This document shows, piece by piece, positions 8,686 to 17,192 of a stretch of DNA of 64,000 nucleotides. The DNA is from Paenibacillus elgii NBRC 100335 (GTDB lineage: Bacteria; Bacillota; Bacilli; Paenibacillales; NBRC-103111): assembly GCF_004000865.1 (NCBI RefSeq), contig NZ_BIMB01000003.1, positions 62,001 to 126,000 of the forward strand. The letters run 5' to 3'. The notes beneath the pieces are model-generated. The model ran no database searches. It saw only the letters and a program-made list of their open reading frames with translations, and was not told the origin of the DNA. Position 1 is the stretch's first letter. Every line of letters starts with the position of its first letter. The position numbers and the translations under genes were made by a program.

Positions 8686-9675
8686 ATGAAATCTATCATT
8701 CTTCAACAAGCTGGTGGTTTAGAAGCTTTACGCGTACAGGAGTACCCGGATATAAAACCGATGCCTGACATGATTACGATTGATGTTGCCTATGCCGGCG
8801 TTGGATATGTGGATGTGCTGCTGCGCCGGGGAGATTTTGGTCCAATCGTACCTTTTCCTATAACTCCCGGTTTGGAGGTCTCGGGGTATGTACGTGAAAT
8901 CGGTGAGGGCGTTGAGGGGTTTTACATCGGTCAGCCGGTGGCGGCTATGACGTTGTCGACTTTTGGCGGCTACGCTTCCATCGTGCAGTCCAGGCCCGAA
9001 TTTACGATTCCGCTGGATCAGGCAGGAGCAGAAATGGATATGGCTACGGCAGCCGCGGTACTTGTGAATTTAACAACCGCTTATATAGCCTGCAAACAAG
9101 TAGCCAAAGTTCAACCTGGCGATCAGGTACTTATCCATGGAGCGGTTGGCGGGCTTGGTAGTTATTTGGGTCAAGTTGCCAAATGGCTGGGGGCGGGGAG
9201 CGTATTTGGAACGGTCGGTCATCCGGATAAGATCCGGCATGCGGCAAAATTTGGTTATGATGAGTTGTTTGTCAGGTCCGATTTCGTCAACCAAATCCAG
9301 CAAGTAACGAAGGAGCAGGGCGTTCACGTTGTGTTTGATCCGGTTGGCGGGGAAATGCGTAAACAAAGCCTGGATGTGCTTCGTCCCTTTGGTCAATTAG
9401 TCATTGTCGGAAATGCAAGCGGGCAAGCGGATGTAGCGCAATCTTCCAATGAGTTATGGATTCGTAATAAAACCGTGGCAGGCTTTGCGCTGGGGGAATA
9501 CAGCCGGTTTGCTCCTGATGAAGTCGGTAAGGCAGCGAGAGAAAGCTTGCAATTAATCGCCAAACACGGGATTCATACGGAAATTTCCGGTATCTACCCG
9601 TTGGAAAAAGCTTCAGAAGCGCACGCTCTGTTAGAGGCCGGGAATACTATCGGAAAATTGCTACTCCAAATGTAA
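8686..9675 (+). CDS. zinc-independent quinone/NADPH oxidoreductase (MDR superfamily)
   Basis: A 329-residue medium-chain reductase. It has a GroES-like N-terminal domain (VAYAGVGYVDVLLRRGDFG, then PITPGLEVSGYVREIGEGVEGF) and a Rossmann domain with HGAVGGLGSYLGQVAKWLGA binding NADP(H). The catalytic-zinc Cys and structural Cys cluster of alcohol dehydrogenases are absent, so quinone or enone reduction is more likely than alcohol oxidation. AAGGAGG precedes the ATG. It is divergent from the MmyB-type regulator with about 200 bp between starts, suggesting local regulation. Confidence 0.85.
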   Translation: MKSIILQQAGGLEALRVQEYPDIKPMPDMITIDVAYAGVGYVDVLLRRGDFGPIVPFPITPGLEVSGYVREIGEGVEGFYIGQPVAAMTLSTFGGYASIVQSRPEFTIPLDQAGAEMDMATAAAVLVNLTTAYIACKQVAKVQPGDQVLIHGAVGGLGSYLGQVAKWLGAGSVFGTVGHPDKIRHAAKFGYDELFVRSDFVNQIQQVTKEQGVHVVFDPVGGEMRKQSLDVLRPFGQLVIVGNASGQADVAQSSNELWIRNKTVAGFALGEYSRFAPDEVGKAARESLQLIAKHGIHTEISGIYPLEKASEAHALLEAGNTIGKLLLQM

Positions 9676-9766
9676 TTCATACACTCGTCGATTTTCTAAC
9701 CTCGACATTGCATCCGCTGTATGCGGCAGCCGGCCAGAACGATCGGCTGCCGTTTCCACGTTAGAT

Positions 9767-10108
9767 TTAATTATTTTGGTTTTTTACTCCCCACTCACAT
9801 AACTGTTCCAAAACCGGTAATAGAGTTTCCGCTTTATGTGTGAGACTGTATTCAACTTTAGGGGGGACTTGCGGATACTCTTTCCGTTTCACCAGACCAT
9901 CCGCTTCGAGTTCTTTTAGTTGTGAACTCAATGTTTTAAAAGTAATGGTTCCTATTTGTCTTTTCAGATCATTAAAACGAACCGGTTGGTTTTCTGCCAG
10001 GAGGTAAATAATCACCATTTTCCATTTACCGCCAATCACTGAAATTGTATAACCAAAAGGCGTATCTTGAATATGTTTAACTTTACCTATATATTCAGCC
10101 ATACTCAT
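9767..10108 (-). CDS. HxlR-family winged-helix regulator
   Basis: A 113-residue HxlR/DUF24 protein (GYTISVIGGKWKMVIIYLL, ITFKTLSSQLKELEADGLVKRKEYPQVPPKVEYSLT), a one-domain winged helix that binds DNA as a dimer. A GTG three codons upstream is possible, but the ATG at 10108 is better spaced from the AAAGGAT site. There is no conserved N-terminal Cys of the YodB redox type, so the signal is unknown. The inverted repeat in its promoter region (10129-10157) is a likely autoregulatory site. Confidence 0.85.
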   Translation of the reverse strand: MSMAEYIGKVKHIQDTPFGYTISVIGGKWKMVIIYLLAENQPVRFNDLKRQIGTITFKTLSSQLKELEADGLVKRKEYPQVPPKVEYSLTHKAETLLPVLEQLCEWGVKNQNN

Positions 10109-10128
10109 GTTTACCACTATCCTTTCGG

Positions 10129-10157
10129 GTAGTACCTATCAATAAAGTGCGTACTAC
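10129..10157. promoter_or_regulatory. inverted repeat, probable HxlR operator
   Basis: GTAGTAC and GTACTAC are perfect 7-bp arms separated by 15 bp, 21 bp before the HxlR start codon. HxlR-type regulators bind dyads containing TACT/AGTA cores, which these arms contain. Confidence 0.5.
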
Positions 10158-10201
10158 TTTTTTATTTGTGCTCAGTTTATACTAGCCTTACTTTGAAGTA
10201 A

Positions 10202-10864
10202 AGGAGAGCTTTTGGAGCCAAACTGCTTGCTTGGCTGGCTCCGGACAACGATCAACCCCTTATTAAAGTTCCAGTTCAAGCTTATGATGGAACTCCGCTT
10301 GAAAACGAGAACGGTATGAATGGGAGAAAACAGCTGCTTGAACAATTAGAGGCTGCTCAGCATATCATTCATGCTCATAAGCCAGATCGCATTGTAATGT
10401 TTGGTGGTGACTGCTTAGTCGAGCAAGCCCCATTTGCCTATTTAAACGAACGATACGGCGGGGAATTAGGTTTAATTTGGATCGATGCTCACGAAGCTCC
10501 TACAGAACAAGATTCAGAAATCATTCAAAGACTAGGTATTAAAACAGCTGGAACGAAAGAGTTAATGAACAGTACGGAATCTTTAAAAGAGTGGATTAAA
10601 GAAAGTGGGATTAAGCACCTAGCTATTCACCTTGATTTGGATGTCCTTGACCCAAAGGTATTCCGTTCTTTATTATTCGCCAATCCTGAAGCACCTTATA
10701 ATTTTTCTGCTGCGGGAACCATGCAAATGCCTCAACTACTTCATCTGATTAAACAATTATCTGAAGAAACAGATGTGGTTGGATTAGGTATAACGGAGCA
10801 TTTGCCGTGGGATTCGATTCACTTGAAGAATCTCCTTGGGGAGATACCTATTTTAAATAATTAA
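10202..10864 (+). pseudogene. arginase/agmatinase-family protein, 5'-truncated
   Basis: The first ATG in frame is at 10316, giving 182 residues. Family-like coding (GAKLLAWLAPDNDQPLIKVP) continues upstream in the same frame to a stop at 10199, with no usable start codon and no upstream half. About 25 N-terminal residues of the usual fold are therefore gone. The metal site is also altered. The first motif is GGDC rather than GGDH, the second is DAHEA where DAHxD is normal (one Asp ligand lost), while HLDLDVLDP keeps the third. I judge it a decaying gene. An active short form starting at 10316 cannot be excluded. Confidence 0.65.
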
Positions 10865-10892
10865 GGTCATAAACAGAATTATAGGTGAATTT

Positions 10893-10925
10893 AAAATACA
10901 CTCACGTATTGTGGGTGTATTTTTG
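10893..10925 (+). terminator. terminator after the arginase-family remnant
   Basis: AAAATACACTCAC and GTGGGTGTATTTT form a 13-bp stem with one wobble and a 5-nt loop, ending in T residues. Confidence 0.75.
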
Positions 10926-10926
10926 C

Positions 10927-11079
10927 GCTATCAACGCATCGCTCAGACATAGTTATGGAGGGGCTGTAATAACAGGTGTTGCCGAAAAGGCTATTGAACG
11001 ATTACAACCGGTGCCCCAAATGGAACTACATTTACTGCGGTGTCCATTTACTTCCATATTTGATCAAGCGAGGTTTTGA
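10927..11079 (+). pseudogene. alpha/beta-hydrolase fragment (nucleophile elbow)
   Basis: A short open stretch contains RHSYGGAVITGVAEKAIERL. It resembles the GHSYGGAVIT nucleophile elbow of alpha/beta hydrolases, with the first Gly changed to Arg. Neither the N-terminal sheet nor the Asp/His part of the triad is present, and there is no ribosome binding site. It is a gene stump. Confidence 0.4.
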
Positions 11080-11095
11080 ACAAATAACTCTGCTC

Positions 11096-11127
11096 TTGAC
11101 TTTATACCTGACTAGAGAGTGTATAAT
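11096..11127 (+). promoter_or_regulatory. MerR-type promoter with 20-bp spacer
   Basis: TTGACT and TATAAT are 20 bp apart, the overlong spacing typical of promoters activated by DNA untwisting through MerR proteins. The spacer holds a TTATAC/GTATAA dyad. It sits directly before the merR-type gene it should autoregulate. Confidence 0.75.
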
Positions 11128-11159
11128 CATATCGAAATAAAAGGAGAGAAGGTGAGGCA

Positions 11160-11987
11160 TTGTTTAAAATCAGCGAATTTTCCAGGCTAAGCCGAATTCC
11201 GCTGCAAACCCTGCGCTATTACGATCAGCTCGGAATCCTAAAGCCGGCCAAAACCGATGAATCTACAGGGTATCGGTACTACTCCGCGGAACAGCTGCTG
11301 GAGATTAATCGAATCGTCATTTTTAAAGAATTGGGTTTTACGCTGCAGCAAATCACGCATCTTCTTCATGAAGATATATCGGCTGAGCAGATTCGCGGTA
11401 TGCTTAGACTTAAAGAAAATGAAATCGAGCGGCAACTTAATATCGAACGGTCCAAGCTTGCCCGGGTTAAGGAACGAATGCAGCTTGTAGAGCGCGAAGG
11501 AAGGATGGATAAAGAACAGGAGGTTGTCATGAAGCGCGTCGAAACCATGCACATGATCACTTATGCCTCCATGGGTACGGTTGACGATATCCCAGATCTC
11601 TTCGAGATCTTCGATGGACTCCTCGATAGTCGCTCTAAATCTTCCTTATCTGGTCCTCAGATGGTGTTATGGGACGTACCCGGCAGCGCGGTTCATGCCT
11701 TTGAGCTCGAGGTCGGTTATGCCGTGAAATCGGATGCTCCCAAGTTGCCCGAGCATCTCAATCTCCGTCTCCTGCCCTCGGAGACAGTAGCCACGCTGCT
11801 GTTTCGTTCGGATTCGGCGTTTTCGGAGACGGCATGCTTGGACCTGGCTGCATGGATCGAGCGTAACGGTTACCGCATTCGAAGCGACCAGCCCGGAAGG
11901 GAAATCTACGTGCCCCTTTCGGGGGAACCGGGTATTTGCCTTATCGAAATCCAAATTCCGATTGAAGTTGAAGAGGATCATCTATGA
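11160..11987 (+). CDS. MerR-family regulator with GyrI-like effector domain
   Basis: A 275-residue regulator. The N-terminal MerR HTH (FKISEFSRLSRIPLQTLRYYDQLGILKPA, with the GYRYYSAEQL wing, residues 1-70) leads into a coiled linker (about 75-120) and a C-terminal GyrI/BmrR-like ligand-binding domain ending IYVPLSGEPGICLIEIQIPI. Such proteins sense cationic or lipophilic drugs. The start is TTG with GAAGGTGAGG just upstream. The stop overlaps the MFS transporter start (ATGA), so sensor and pump are one operon, as in BmrR/Bmr or BltR/Blt. The drug range is unknown. Confidence 0.88.
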   Translation: MFKISEFSRLSRIPLQTLRYYDQLGILKPAKTDESTGYRYYSAEQLLEINRIVIFKELGFTLQQITHLLHEDISAEQIRGMLRLKENEIERQLNIERSKLARVKERMQLVEREGRMDKEQEVVMKRVETMHMITYASMGTVDDIPDLFEIFDGLLDSRSKSSLSGPQMVLWDVPGSAVHAFELEVGYAVKSDAPKLPEHLNLRLLPSETVATLLFRSDSAFSETACLDLAAWIERNGYRIRSDQPGREIYVPLSGEPGICLIEIQIPIEVEEDHL

Positions 11988-13186
11988 ATAATAAATGGGT
12001 CGTATATTTGCTTGCCCTGTCCGTGTTTCTAATCGGGACCATTGAATACATTATAAGCGGAATTCTCCATATGGTAGCAGCGGATCTTGATATTACGACA
12101 TCTTCTGCAGGAATGCTCGTCACGGCGTTCGCCCTGTCCGCGGCGATCGGAGCCCCCGTAGTGATTGCGGCAACTATCCAGGTGGACCGTAAAAAAATAC
12201 TGCTGGGCATGCTCGGTATTTTTATTCTGAGCTGCTTCTTGGCCTATTCCAGCCCTTCGTTTGAGATGATGCTGGTGGCACGAGTAATCCAGGGTCTCAG
12301 TGGAGGCGCTGCTACTGTTATTGCAATGGCTGTGGCTACACGTTTGGTCGAAGTACAGCATCGAGGCCGGGCCATCGGCACAATTTTGATGGGGTTAAGC
12401 AGTTCTCTTGTTCTCGGCGTGCCTGTCGGCACGTTTTTAAGCGAAGCCGTTGGCTGGAGAACGTTATTTATCCTCATAGGGCTGCTAACGTTGATTCCGC
12501 TGCTGGCCGTCTTCGCCAGAGTCCCGTCCATTATCGAGCAGAAGGCCATTACGATCAAAATGCAGTTGTCGATTTTGAAGAACAAAAAGATCGTTCTGGC
12601 GCTTGCCGTTACATTGTTCTATATCGGGGGATACTCTACGCTGTTTACTTACATGGCACCATTCTTGCAGGCGAATGCCGAACTGTCGGCTGCTGTGCTT
12701 TCCGGCATTCTGCTGCTCTTTGGCCTTTGTAGTTTTGCAGGCTCAAAATTGGGAGGAGTAATTGCGGATACGAGAGGGCCGAAGTTCGCAATCTATGCCG
12801 GTCTTTCCCTTCAAGCCGGAATGCTGCTGCTGCTGACTTGGGCAAATGGCTTGATTTATGCACTCATCCCGCTGATCATGATATGGATGGTGGCCACATG
12901 GATGACCTCCCCGGCACAACAGTTGTATTTGGTTTCTCTGGTCCCTCGCTCGCCGGATATTCCTTTAAGCGTCAATACTTCGTTTATCCAATTCGGTTTT
13001 GCTTTCGGATCGGCAATCGGGGGGCAGGTGATCAATAGTTTCTCCATAGACAATCTCGGTTGGGCCGGATTCGTCGTGGTCTTGCTGGCGTTCCTGATAG
13101 CTGTCCGTCTATTCGCTTACAATAATAAATCAGGACATGAAACGGTATATGAAGACTATGAAAAACCAAACGTCTGTACCGATTAA
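11984..13186 (+). CDS. MFS drug efflux transporter (DHA1)
   Basis: A 400-residue, 12-helix major facilitator of the AraJ/Bmr-like DHA1 group. It shows the helix 1 pattern FLIGTIEYIISGILHMVAADL, motif C-like G-P residues in the fifth helix region (SSSLVLGVPVGTFLSEAVGWR) and a loop 2-3 with DRKKILLG. It probably exports drugs in exchange for protons. It overlaps the MerR-type regulator by 4 bp and shares its 20-bp-spacer promoter, so expression should be effector-induced. Confidence 0.88.
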   Translation: MNNKWVVYLLALSVFLIGTIEYIISGILHMVAADLDITTSSAGMLVTAFALSAAIGAPVVIAATIQVDRKKILLGMLGIFILSCFLAYSSPSFEMMLVARVIQGLSGGAATVIAMAVATRLVEVQHRGRAIGTILMGLSSSLVLGVPVGTFLSEAVGWRTLFILIGLLTLIPLLAVFARVPSIIEQKAITIKMQLSILKNKKIVLALAVTLFYIGGYSTLFTYMAPFLQANAELSAAVLSGILLLFGLCSFAGSKLGGVIADTRGPKFAIYAGLSLQAGMLLLLTWANGLIYALIPLIMIWMVATWMTSPAQQLYLVSLVPRSPDIPLSVNTSFIQFGFAFGSAIGGQVINSFSIDNLGWAGFVVVLLAFLIAVRLFAYNNKSGHETVYEDYEKPNVCTD

Positions 13187-13189
13187 GTC

Positions 13190-13288
13190 TTATATTCGAA
13201 ATAGAATTAACGAGATAGTTTTTTTCGCTTCAGGACGCGTAGTGGCCAGTACATGCATGGCGTCTCCGACGATCAGTTCTTTCACCAT
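13190..13288 (-). pseudogene. 32-codon ORF or N-terminal gene stump
   Basis: On the minus strand an ATG with AGAGGGA upstream opens MVKELIVGDAMHVLATTRPE, then stops after 32 codons. The start is protein-like and has a ribosome binding site, but there is no continuation in any frame. This suggests the 5' end of a lost gene or a small peptide gene. The family is not recognised. Confidence 0.3.
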
Positions 13289-13352
13289 AGATTCCCTCTT
13301 CTCCCTTAATATTCTAGCATACTATAAACCCGGTCGAGTGGAAAGGCTTGTC

Positions 13353-14819
13353 TCAATCGTTCAACATCGGATGACGGTAAGCGTTACCTCCGTCTGCCAA
13401 TTTGACAAGCCTATGGATGCCTTCTCTCAATAACTGCTCATTCAGATAAGAATAGCTGAGGCGTATCCATGATTTGTACTCCTTGAGCGGATCGCAAATC
13501 GCTCCGGGCACAAAAGTGATAGATTGCTTGATGCATGTACTGAGCAAACGTTCAATCTCCACCGTTTCCGGCAGCTTCACCCATAAGTTGAATCCGCCTG
13601 CAGGGGAGTTCCACTGCCAGTCAGTAGCGGACAATTCCTGTTCTACGATATCCTTGCGGACCGCAAGTGCAATGCGAAGCTTCTCCATATGCTGCTGCAG
13701 CCGCTCGGAGAAAAAATAATGCAGAAAAATTTTTTGATTCACCAAGGGCGTCCCGCTGTCCGACAACAATTTGGCTTTTATCAGGTAGTTCATGATGGAA
13801 GAACGGCATGCAACGATGGCGATGCCGAGGCCGGGAGCGATATATTTGCTGAAGCTGCGAAGATAAATGACCCATCCTGCCGTATCGTAAGCAAAAAGAG
13901 GCAGTGGAGGCTCTTTGCCAAAATAAATGTCGCGATAAGGATCGTCCTCTAGTAGCAGACATTGATACCGCTCGGCAAGCTCAACGAGCCTTTTCCTTTG
14001 TTCGGCGGGTACGATATAGCCTGTTGGACTTTGAAAGGTGGGATTTAGATAAAACAGTCGCGGCTTGTAGGCTTGCATCAGCTTTTCCACCTGCTCCAGA
14101 TCGTAGCCGTACGGGTGGATCTCGACCGGAACGATAGCTGCGCCTTGTCTTCTGAAAATGTCAATCGCCGTGCTGTAGGTAGGACGCTCCAACATAACGG
14201 CATCTCTCGGCTTGACCAGCGCTCTGGCCACCAAATCCATGGCCTCCTGCGAGCCGCAAGTGATCAGCAATTCGTCTGCAGACAAGTGAAACCGGTGGCA
14301 ATCGGTAAAGTAACGGCACAACGCGTCCCGCAGCTCCTGATCTCCCTGCACGGTAAAGTAGGTGCCAAGCATTTTCGGATACAAATCGAACACTTGCTTC
14401 ACATATTCAGAAAAATAAAGATTAGGGAGCAGGTTCGGGTCGAGCAGCGATTTTGACAGTACATATTCGGCTTGTACCTGATGGATTTCGGAAAGATGGC
14501 TTTCATGCACATAAGCAGAAATGATCGGATTATGCAGCGAATCAACAGGAAGACTGTGGTCCGGTCTCACATAATAGCCGGATTTGTCCTTCACTTCAAC
14601 GATCCGATTCTCCTTCAGCAGCTGATAGGCTTTAAAGACCGTCAGTCGATGTACATTGAATTCCGTTGCCAGCGAGCGGATGGAGGGAAGCTTGTCATGC
14701 GGCTTCCATTCTCCGCGACGGATCCGATCCAGAATATAATCATAGATTTGTTCAAACAGTTTGCCTGCATGTCCGCTTGAAACAACTGTTTTTTTCATAG
14801 GTTTTGCCCCCAGGCCCAT
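13353..14819 (-). CDS. MocR-type GntR/aminotransferase regulator
   Basis: A 488-residue two-domain regulator. A GntR winged helix (residues about 15-85, LFEQIYDYILDRIRRGEWKPHDKLPS, VHRLTVFKAYQLL) is fused to a fold-type I aminotransferase-like domain that binds PLP. The PLP-lysine region is IYLRSFSKYIAPGLGIA and the Asp ligand region is LLEDDPYRDIYFG. The start at 14819 or the ATG at 14798 are both possible, since neither has a strong ribosome binding site. MocR genes usually regulate a divergent neighbour. Here that is the EamA transporter/thioesterase operon starting about 170 bp away. Confidence 0.88.
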   Translation of the reverse strand: MGLGAKPMKKTVVSSGHAGKLFEQIYDYILDRIRRGEWKPHDKLPSIRSLATEFNVHRLTVFKAYQLLKENRIVEVKDKSGYYVRPDHSLPVDSLHNPIISAYVHESHLSEIHQVQAEYVLSKSLLDPNLLPNLYFSEYVKQVFDLYPKMLGTYFTVQGDQELRDALCRYFTDCHRFHLSADELLITCGSQEAMDLVARALVKPRDAVMLERPTYSTAIDIFRRQGAAIVPVEIHPYGYDLEQVEKLMQAYKPRLFYLNPTFQSPTGYIVPAEQRKRLVELAERYQCLLLEDDPYRDIYFGKEPPLPLFAYDTAGWVIYLRSFSKYIAPGLGIAIVACRSSIMNYLIKAKLLSDSGTPLVNQKIFLHYFFSERLQQHMEKLRIALAVRKDIVEQELSATDWQWNSPAGGFNLWVKLPETVEIERLLSTCIKQSITFVPGAICDPLKEYKSWIRLSYSYLNEQLLREGIHRLVKLADGGNAYRHPMLND

Positions 14820-14990
14820 TATCCCGCAAATTAAGTACTTACGCGTGTGCCTCTATTATACAGGAAACTCCTGCCTTCTGTTCTAGTCCTTTCAATCTGT
14901 TCTGTTCACCCTCGTTTATGATGGAAAAAAAGGGGGGGCTGATCAAGTCCGTCGGAAAATCCGCGTAGCTCATGAAAGAAGGTTCTAAGA

Positions 14991-15932
14991 ATGAACAGAA
15001 ACACTTTATTAGTGGGTATCACCTATTGTTTGATTCCTGTGCTGGCTTGGGGAGGCATGTTTCCCGTCATGCAAGTTGCCTTGAAGGTTCTCGATCCGTT
15101 CTATTTCACAACGATTCGCTACATATGGGCTGGCCTCATTCTTATGGGAATGTTGATCGTTTTCGAAGGGAAGAGCGCTCTTCGATTGGAGGGGAAATCG
15201 TGGAAGCTACTATTTTTTGGCGCTGCAGGGTTTTCGGGCTTCGGCTTCCTTACCTTTGTCGGACAACAGCTCAGCGGACCGTCAGGCGCAATCATTGCCT
15301 CCGTTATCATGGCGTTAATGCCACTAATGACGACGTGCGTAAATTGGGCTTTGAATAAAAGTAAGCCCAAGCTGTCTACTTTTATTTCAATTTTCATTGC
15401 GTTTTTAGGCGCACTGTTGGTCATTACGAATGGAGATCCCTCCTTAATCGTTCAAGCCAAAGAACACATTGGCGCCAGTCTGCTGATTATGCTCGGTGCT
15501 CTATGCTGGGTCGTTTATACGATGGGTGCTAGTCAATTTGCAGGCTGGTCGCCACTTCGCTACACCGCTTTGACAACATGCTTCGGATCCTTGATGAATA
15601 TTTTAATCGTGCTGTTGGCAACGGTTTTCGGAGCCTTGACGATGCCAAGCGCGGAGAGGATTGGAAGCGCAGGGTCGGAACTGCTGTATATGATTCTGAT
15701 CGCAGGCGTACTTGCCGTGTTCACATGGAACGTCGGCAATAAAATTTTGAAGCCGGAGAACGGTATGCTATTTATGAACATCGTCCCTGTTACGACAGTC
15801 ACGATCAGTGCCCTCCAGGGCGTTGAAGTCGGTAGGTTGCAGTTGGCAGGGACTCTCATCGTGATCGTCGCGCTGGTGATGAATAATTTGATTCAAAGAC
15901 AGAGGAAAGAAGCAGGTGAATATGCGAAATGA
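14991..15932 (+). CDS. DMT/EamA-family transporter
   Basis: A 313-residue protein with ten predicted helices in two EamA repeats (first GITYCLIPVLAWGGMFPVMQ, second GASLLIMLGALCWVVYT). Members export amino acids, metabolites or drugs. It is divergent from a MocR-type regulator and overlaps the next gene by 4 bp, which suggests a metabolite-efflux operon controlled by the PLP-binding regulator. The substrate is unknown. Confidence 0.85.
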   Translation: MNRNTLLVGITYCLIPVLAWGGMFPVMQVALKVLDPFYFTTIRYIWAGLILMGMLIVFEGKSALRLEGKSWKLLFFGAAGFSGFGFLTFVGQQLSGPSGAIIASVIMALMPLMTTCVNWALNKSKPKLSTFISIFIAFLGALLVITNGDPSLIVQAKEHIGASLLIMLGALCWVVYTMGASQFAGWSPLRYTALTTCFGSLMNILIVLLATVFGALTMPSAERIGSAGSELLYMILIAGVLAVFTWNVGNKILKPENGMLFMNIVPVTTVTISALQGVEVGRLQLAGTLIVIVALVMNNLIQRQRKEAGEYAK

Positions 15933-16363
15933 CCATTCTTGAGTATTATCGGAAAGTGCTGAACGGAGAATTGGAGCAATCCCCCGTTGAGCGCCTTATG
16001 GGACTGAAATTAATTAGCATAGAAGAGGGCGAGGCCACGTATGAAATGCAGGCTTCGGAACAACACGCGAATCCGCAAGGCACATGCAACGGCGGCATCA
16101 TCGGCATTCTTGCCGACATGGCCATGGGTCTTGCCTACGGCTCTACCTTGCAACAGGGCGAAACCTTCACCACGATCGAGATGAAAGTAAACTTTTTTAG
16201 ACCTGTGTGGAACGCCAAAATAATAGCCTATGCTACGCTGTACAAGTGTGGACAGACTATCGGGTTCGTCCAATGCAATATTACAGATGAGAACGGTAAA
16301 CTCGTCGCTCATGCCTCAAGCACTTGTATGACATTAAGGGGCGATAAAGCGCAAGGCAGGTAG
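15929..16363 (+). CDS. PaaI-type hotdog-fold thioesterase
   Basis: A 144-residue single hotdog-fold protein. The signature HANPQGTCNGGIIGILADMA corresponds to the HxxGxxHGG...D active-site helix of PaaI/COG2050 thioesterases, with Cys-Asn in place of the usual Val-His. It should hydrolyse an acyl- or aryl-CoA. The start codon overlaps the EamA stop (ATGA), so the two are cotranscribed. It has normal length. Confidence 0.8.
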   Translation: MTILEYYRKVLNGELEQSPVERLMGLKLISIEEGEATYEMQASEQHANPQGTCNGGIIGILADMAMGLAYGSTLQQGETFTTIEMKVNFFRPVWNAKIIAYATLYKCGQTIGFVQCNITDENGKLVAHASSTCMTLRGDKAQGR

Positions 16364-16507
16364 TTCTACAAGAGCTGCCAAGGAGTGCTCCGGTATGAAT
16401 GTGCTTACCAGGGCCTATACCGGCTGATATTCCTGATTCTGATAGGTAGGAAGAATATCGCGGTCAGGGGCGTATTTCGGAAACCGGACAGTAATTCATT
16501 AAGGTTG

Positions 16508-16541
16508 AAAGAGCTACTCTAACGCTGAGTGGCTCTTTTCT
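16508..16541 (+). terminator. terminator downstream of the EamA/thioesterase operon
   Basis: AAAGAGCTACTC and GAGTGGCTCTTT form a 12-bp stem with one wobble and a 7-nt loop, then TTC. It lies 145 bp after the thioesterase stop. Confidence 0.7.
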
Positions 16542-17002
16542 GTATTATCATCAATCTTAAAAAACGTCACAGCTTGTGCAGCGACAGATTTTGCGCAAGA
16601 CGGGCTTCCTTCGAACATTGAGCCAAAATCTTTCGTATTCCTCGATTGGTATATTAATGATGTTGGCAAGACACCAAATGGTGTCCGATAGAGAGTTAGT
16701 CATTCGGAAAGTTTGGAATCTGAATAAGTTTCGCTGGAAATGATTATGAGGAGACGGTGAAATTAACGGTTGTCCCTTGGCAAAAGATACCGCTTCATGA
16801 ATTAACGGCACAGTTTCAAATGGGCCGGACAGCGGTTTCCAAGCATAGGTTAACCTTCATCTCGATCAAACCGGATTCTCAAATGCTCAAGGAGTCGAAG
16901 GAGCTAGATATGGCTGGAGCAAATGGTGCGGCGAGCTTGAAAAGGTGTTGGAGCAATAACCTCATTCGGTACTAAAATATCTCATCCTGCTTGACCCGAA
17001 TC
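16542..17002. other. gene-free stretch with weakly coding-like patches
   Basis: No ORF here has a ribosome binding site and a recognisable family. Short patches look like decayed coding sequence: plus-strand SSIGILMMLARHQMVSDREL near 16640-16710, and a later YGWSKWCGELEKVLEQ patch near 16907-16960. I could not connect these to a known protein. Confidence 0.3.
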
Positions 17003-17043
17003 AACATAAACCGGCTGCATGTAGTTTGCAGCCGGTTTATGTT
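17003..17043. terminator. 17-bp perfect hairpin, probable bidirectional terminator
   Basis: AACATAAACCGGCTGCA and its exact complement are separated by a 7-nt loop. The 3' flank is T-rich on the plus strand. It stands about 150 bp before the UvrA-like gene. Confidence 0.6.
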
Positions 17044-17192
17044 TATAATTACGGATACAGACAAAAGCGATCGCAGCATCTCCCTGGTTAGAACAATAAC
17101 AGGTGCAAGTTCGGGCTGTCCGACTTGCTATCCACGATAAATGGTACAATGTGAATATAAGTAGAAATTACACGATCGGAAGGATGTTAATT

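Noticed and set aside
16557-16975. Open frames in both directions between the thioesterase and the UvrA-like gene
   Set aside because: Neither has a ribosome binding site or recognisable domain. Described only as weakly coding-like sequence.
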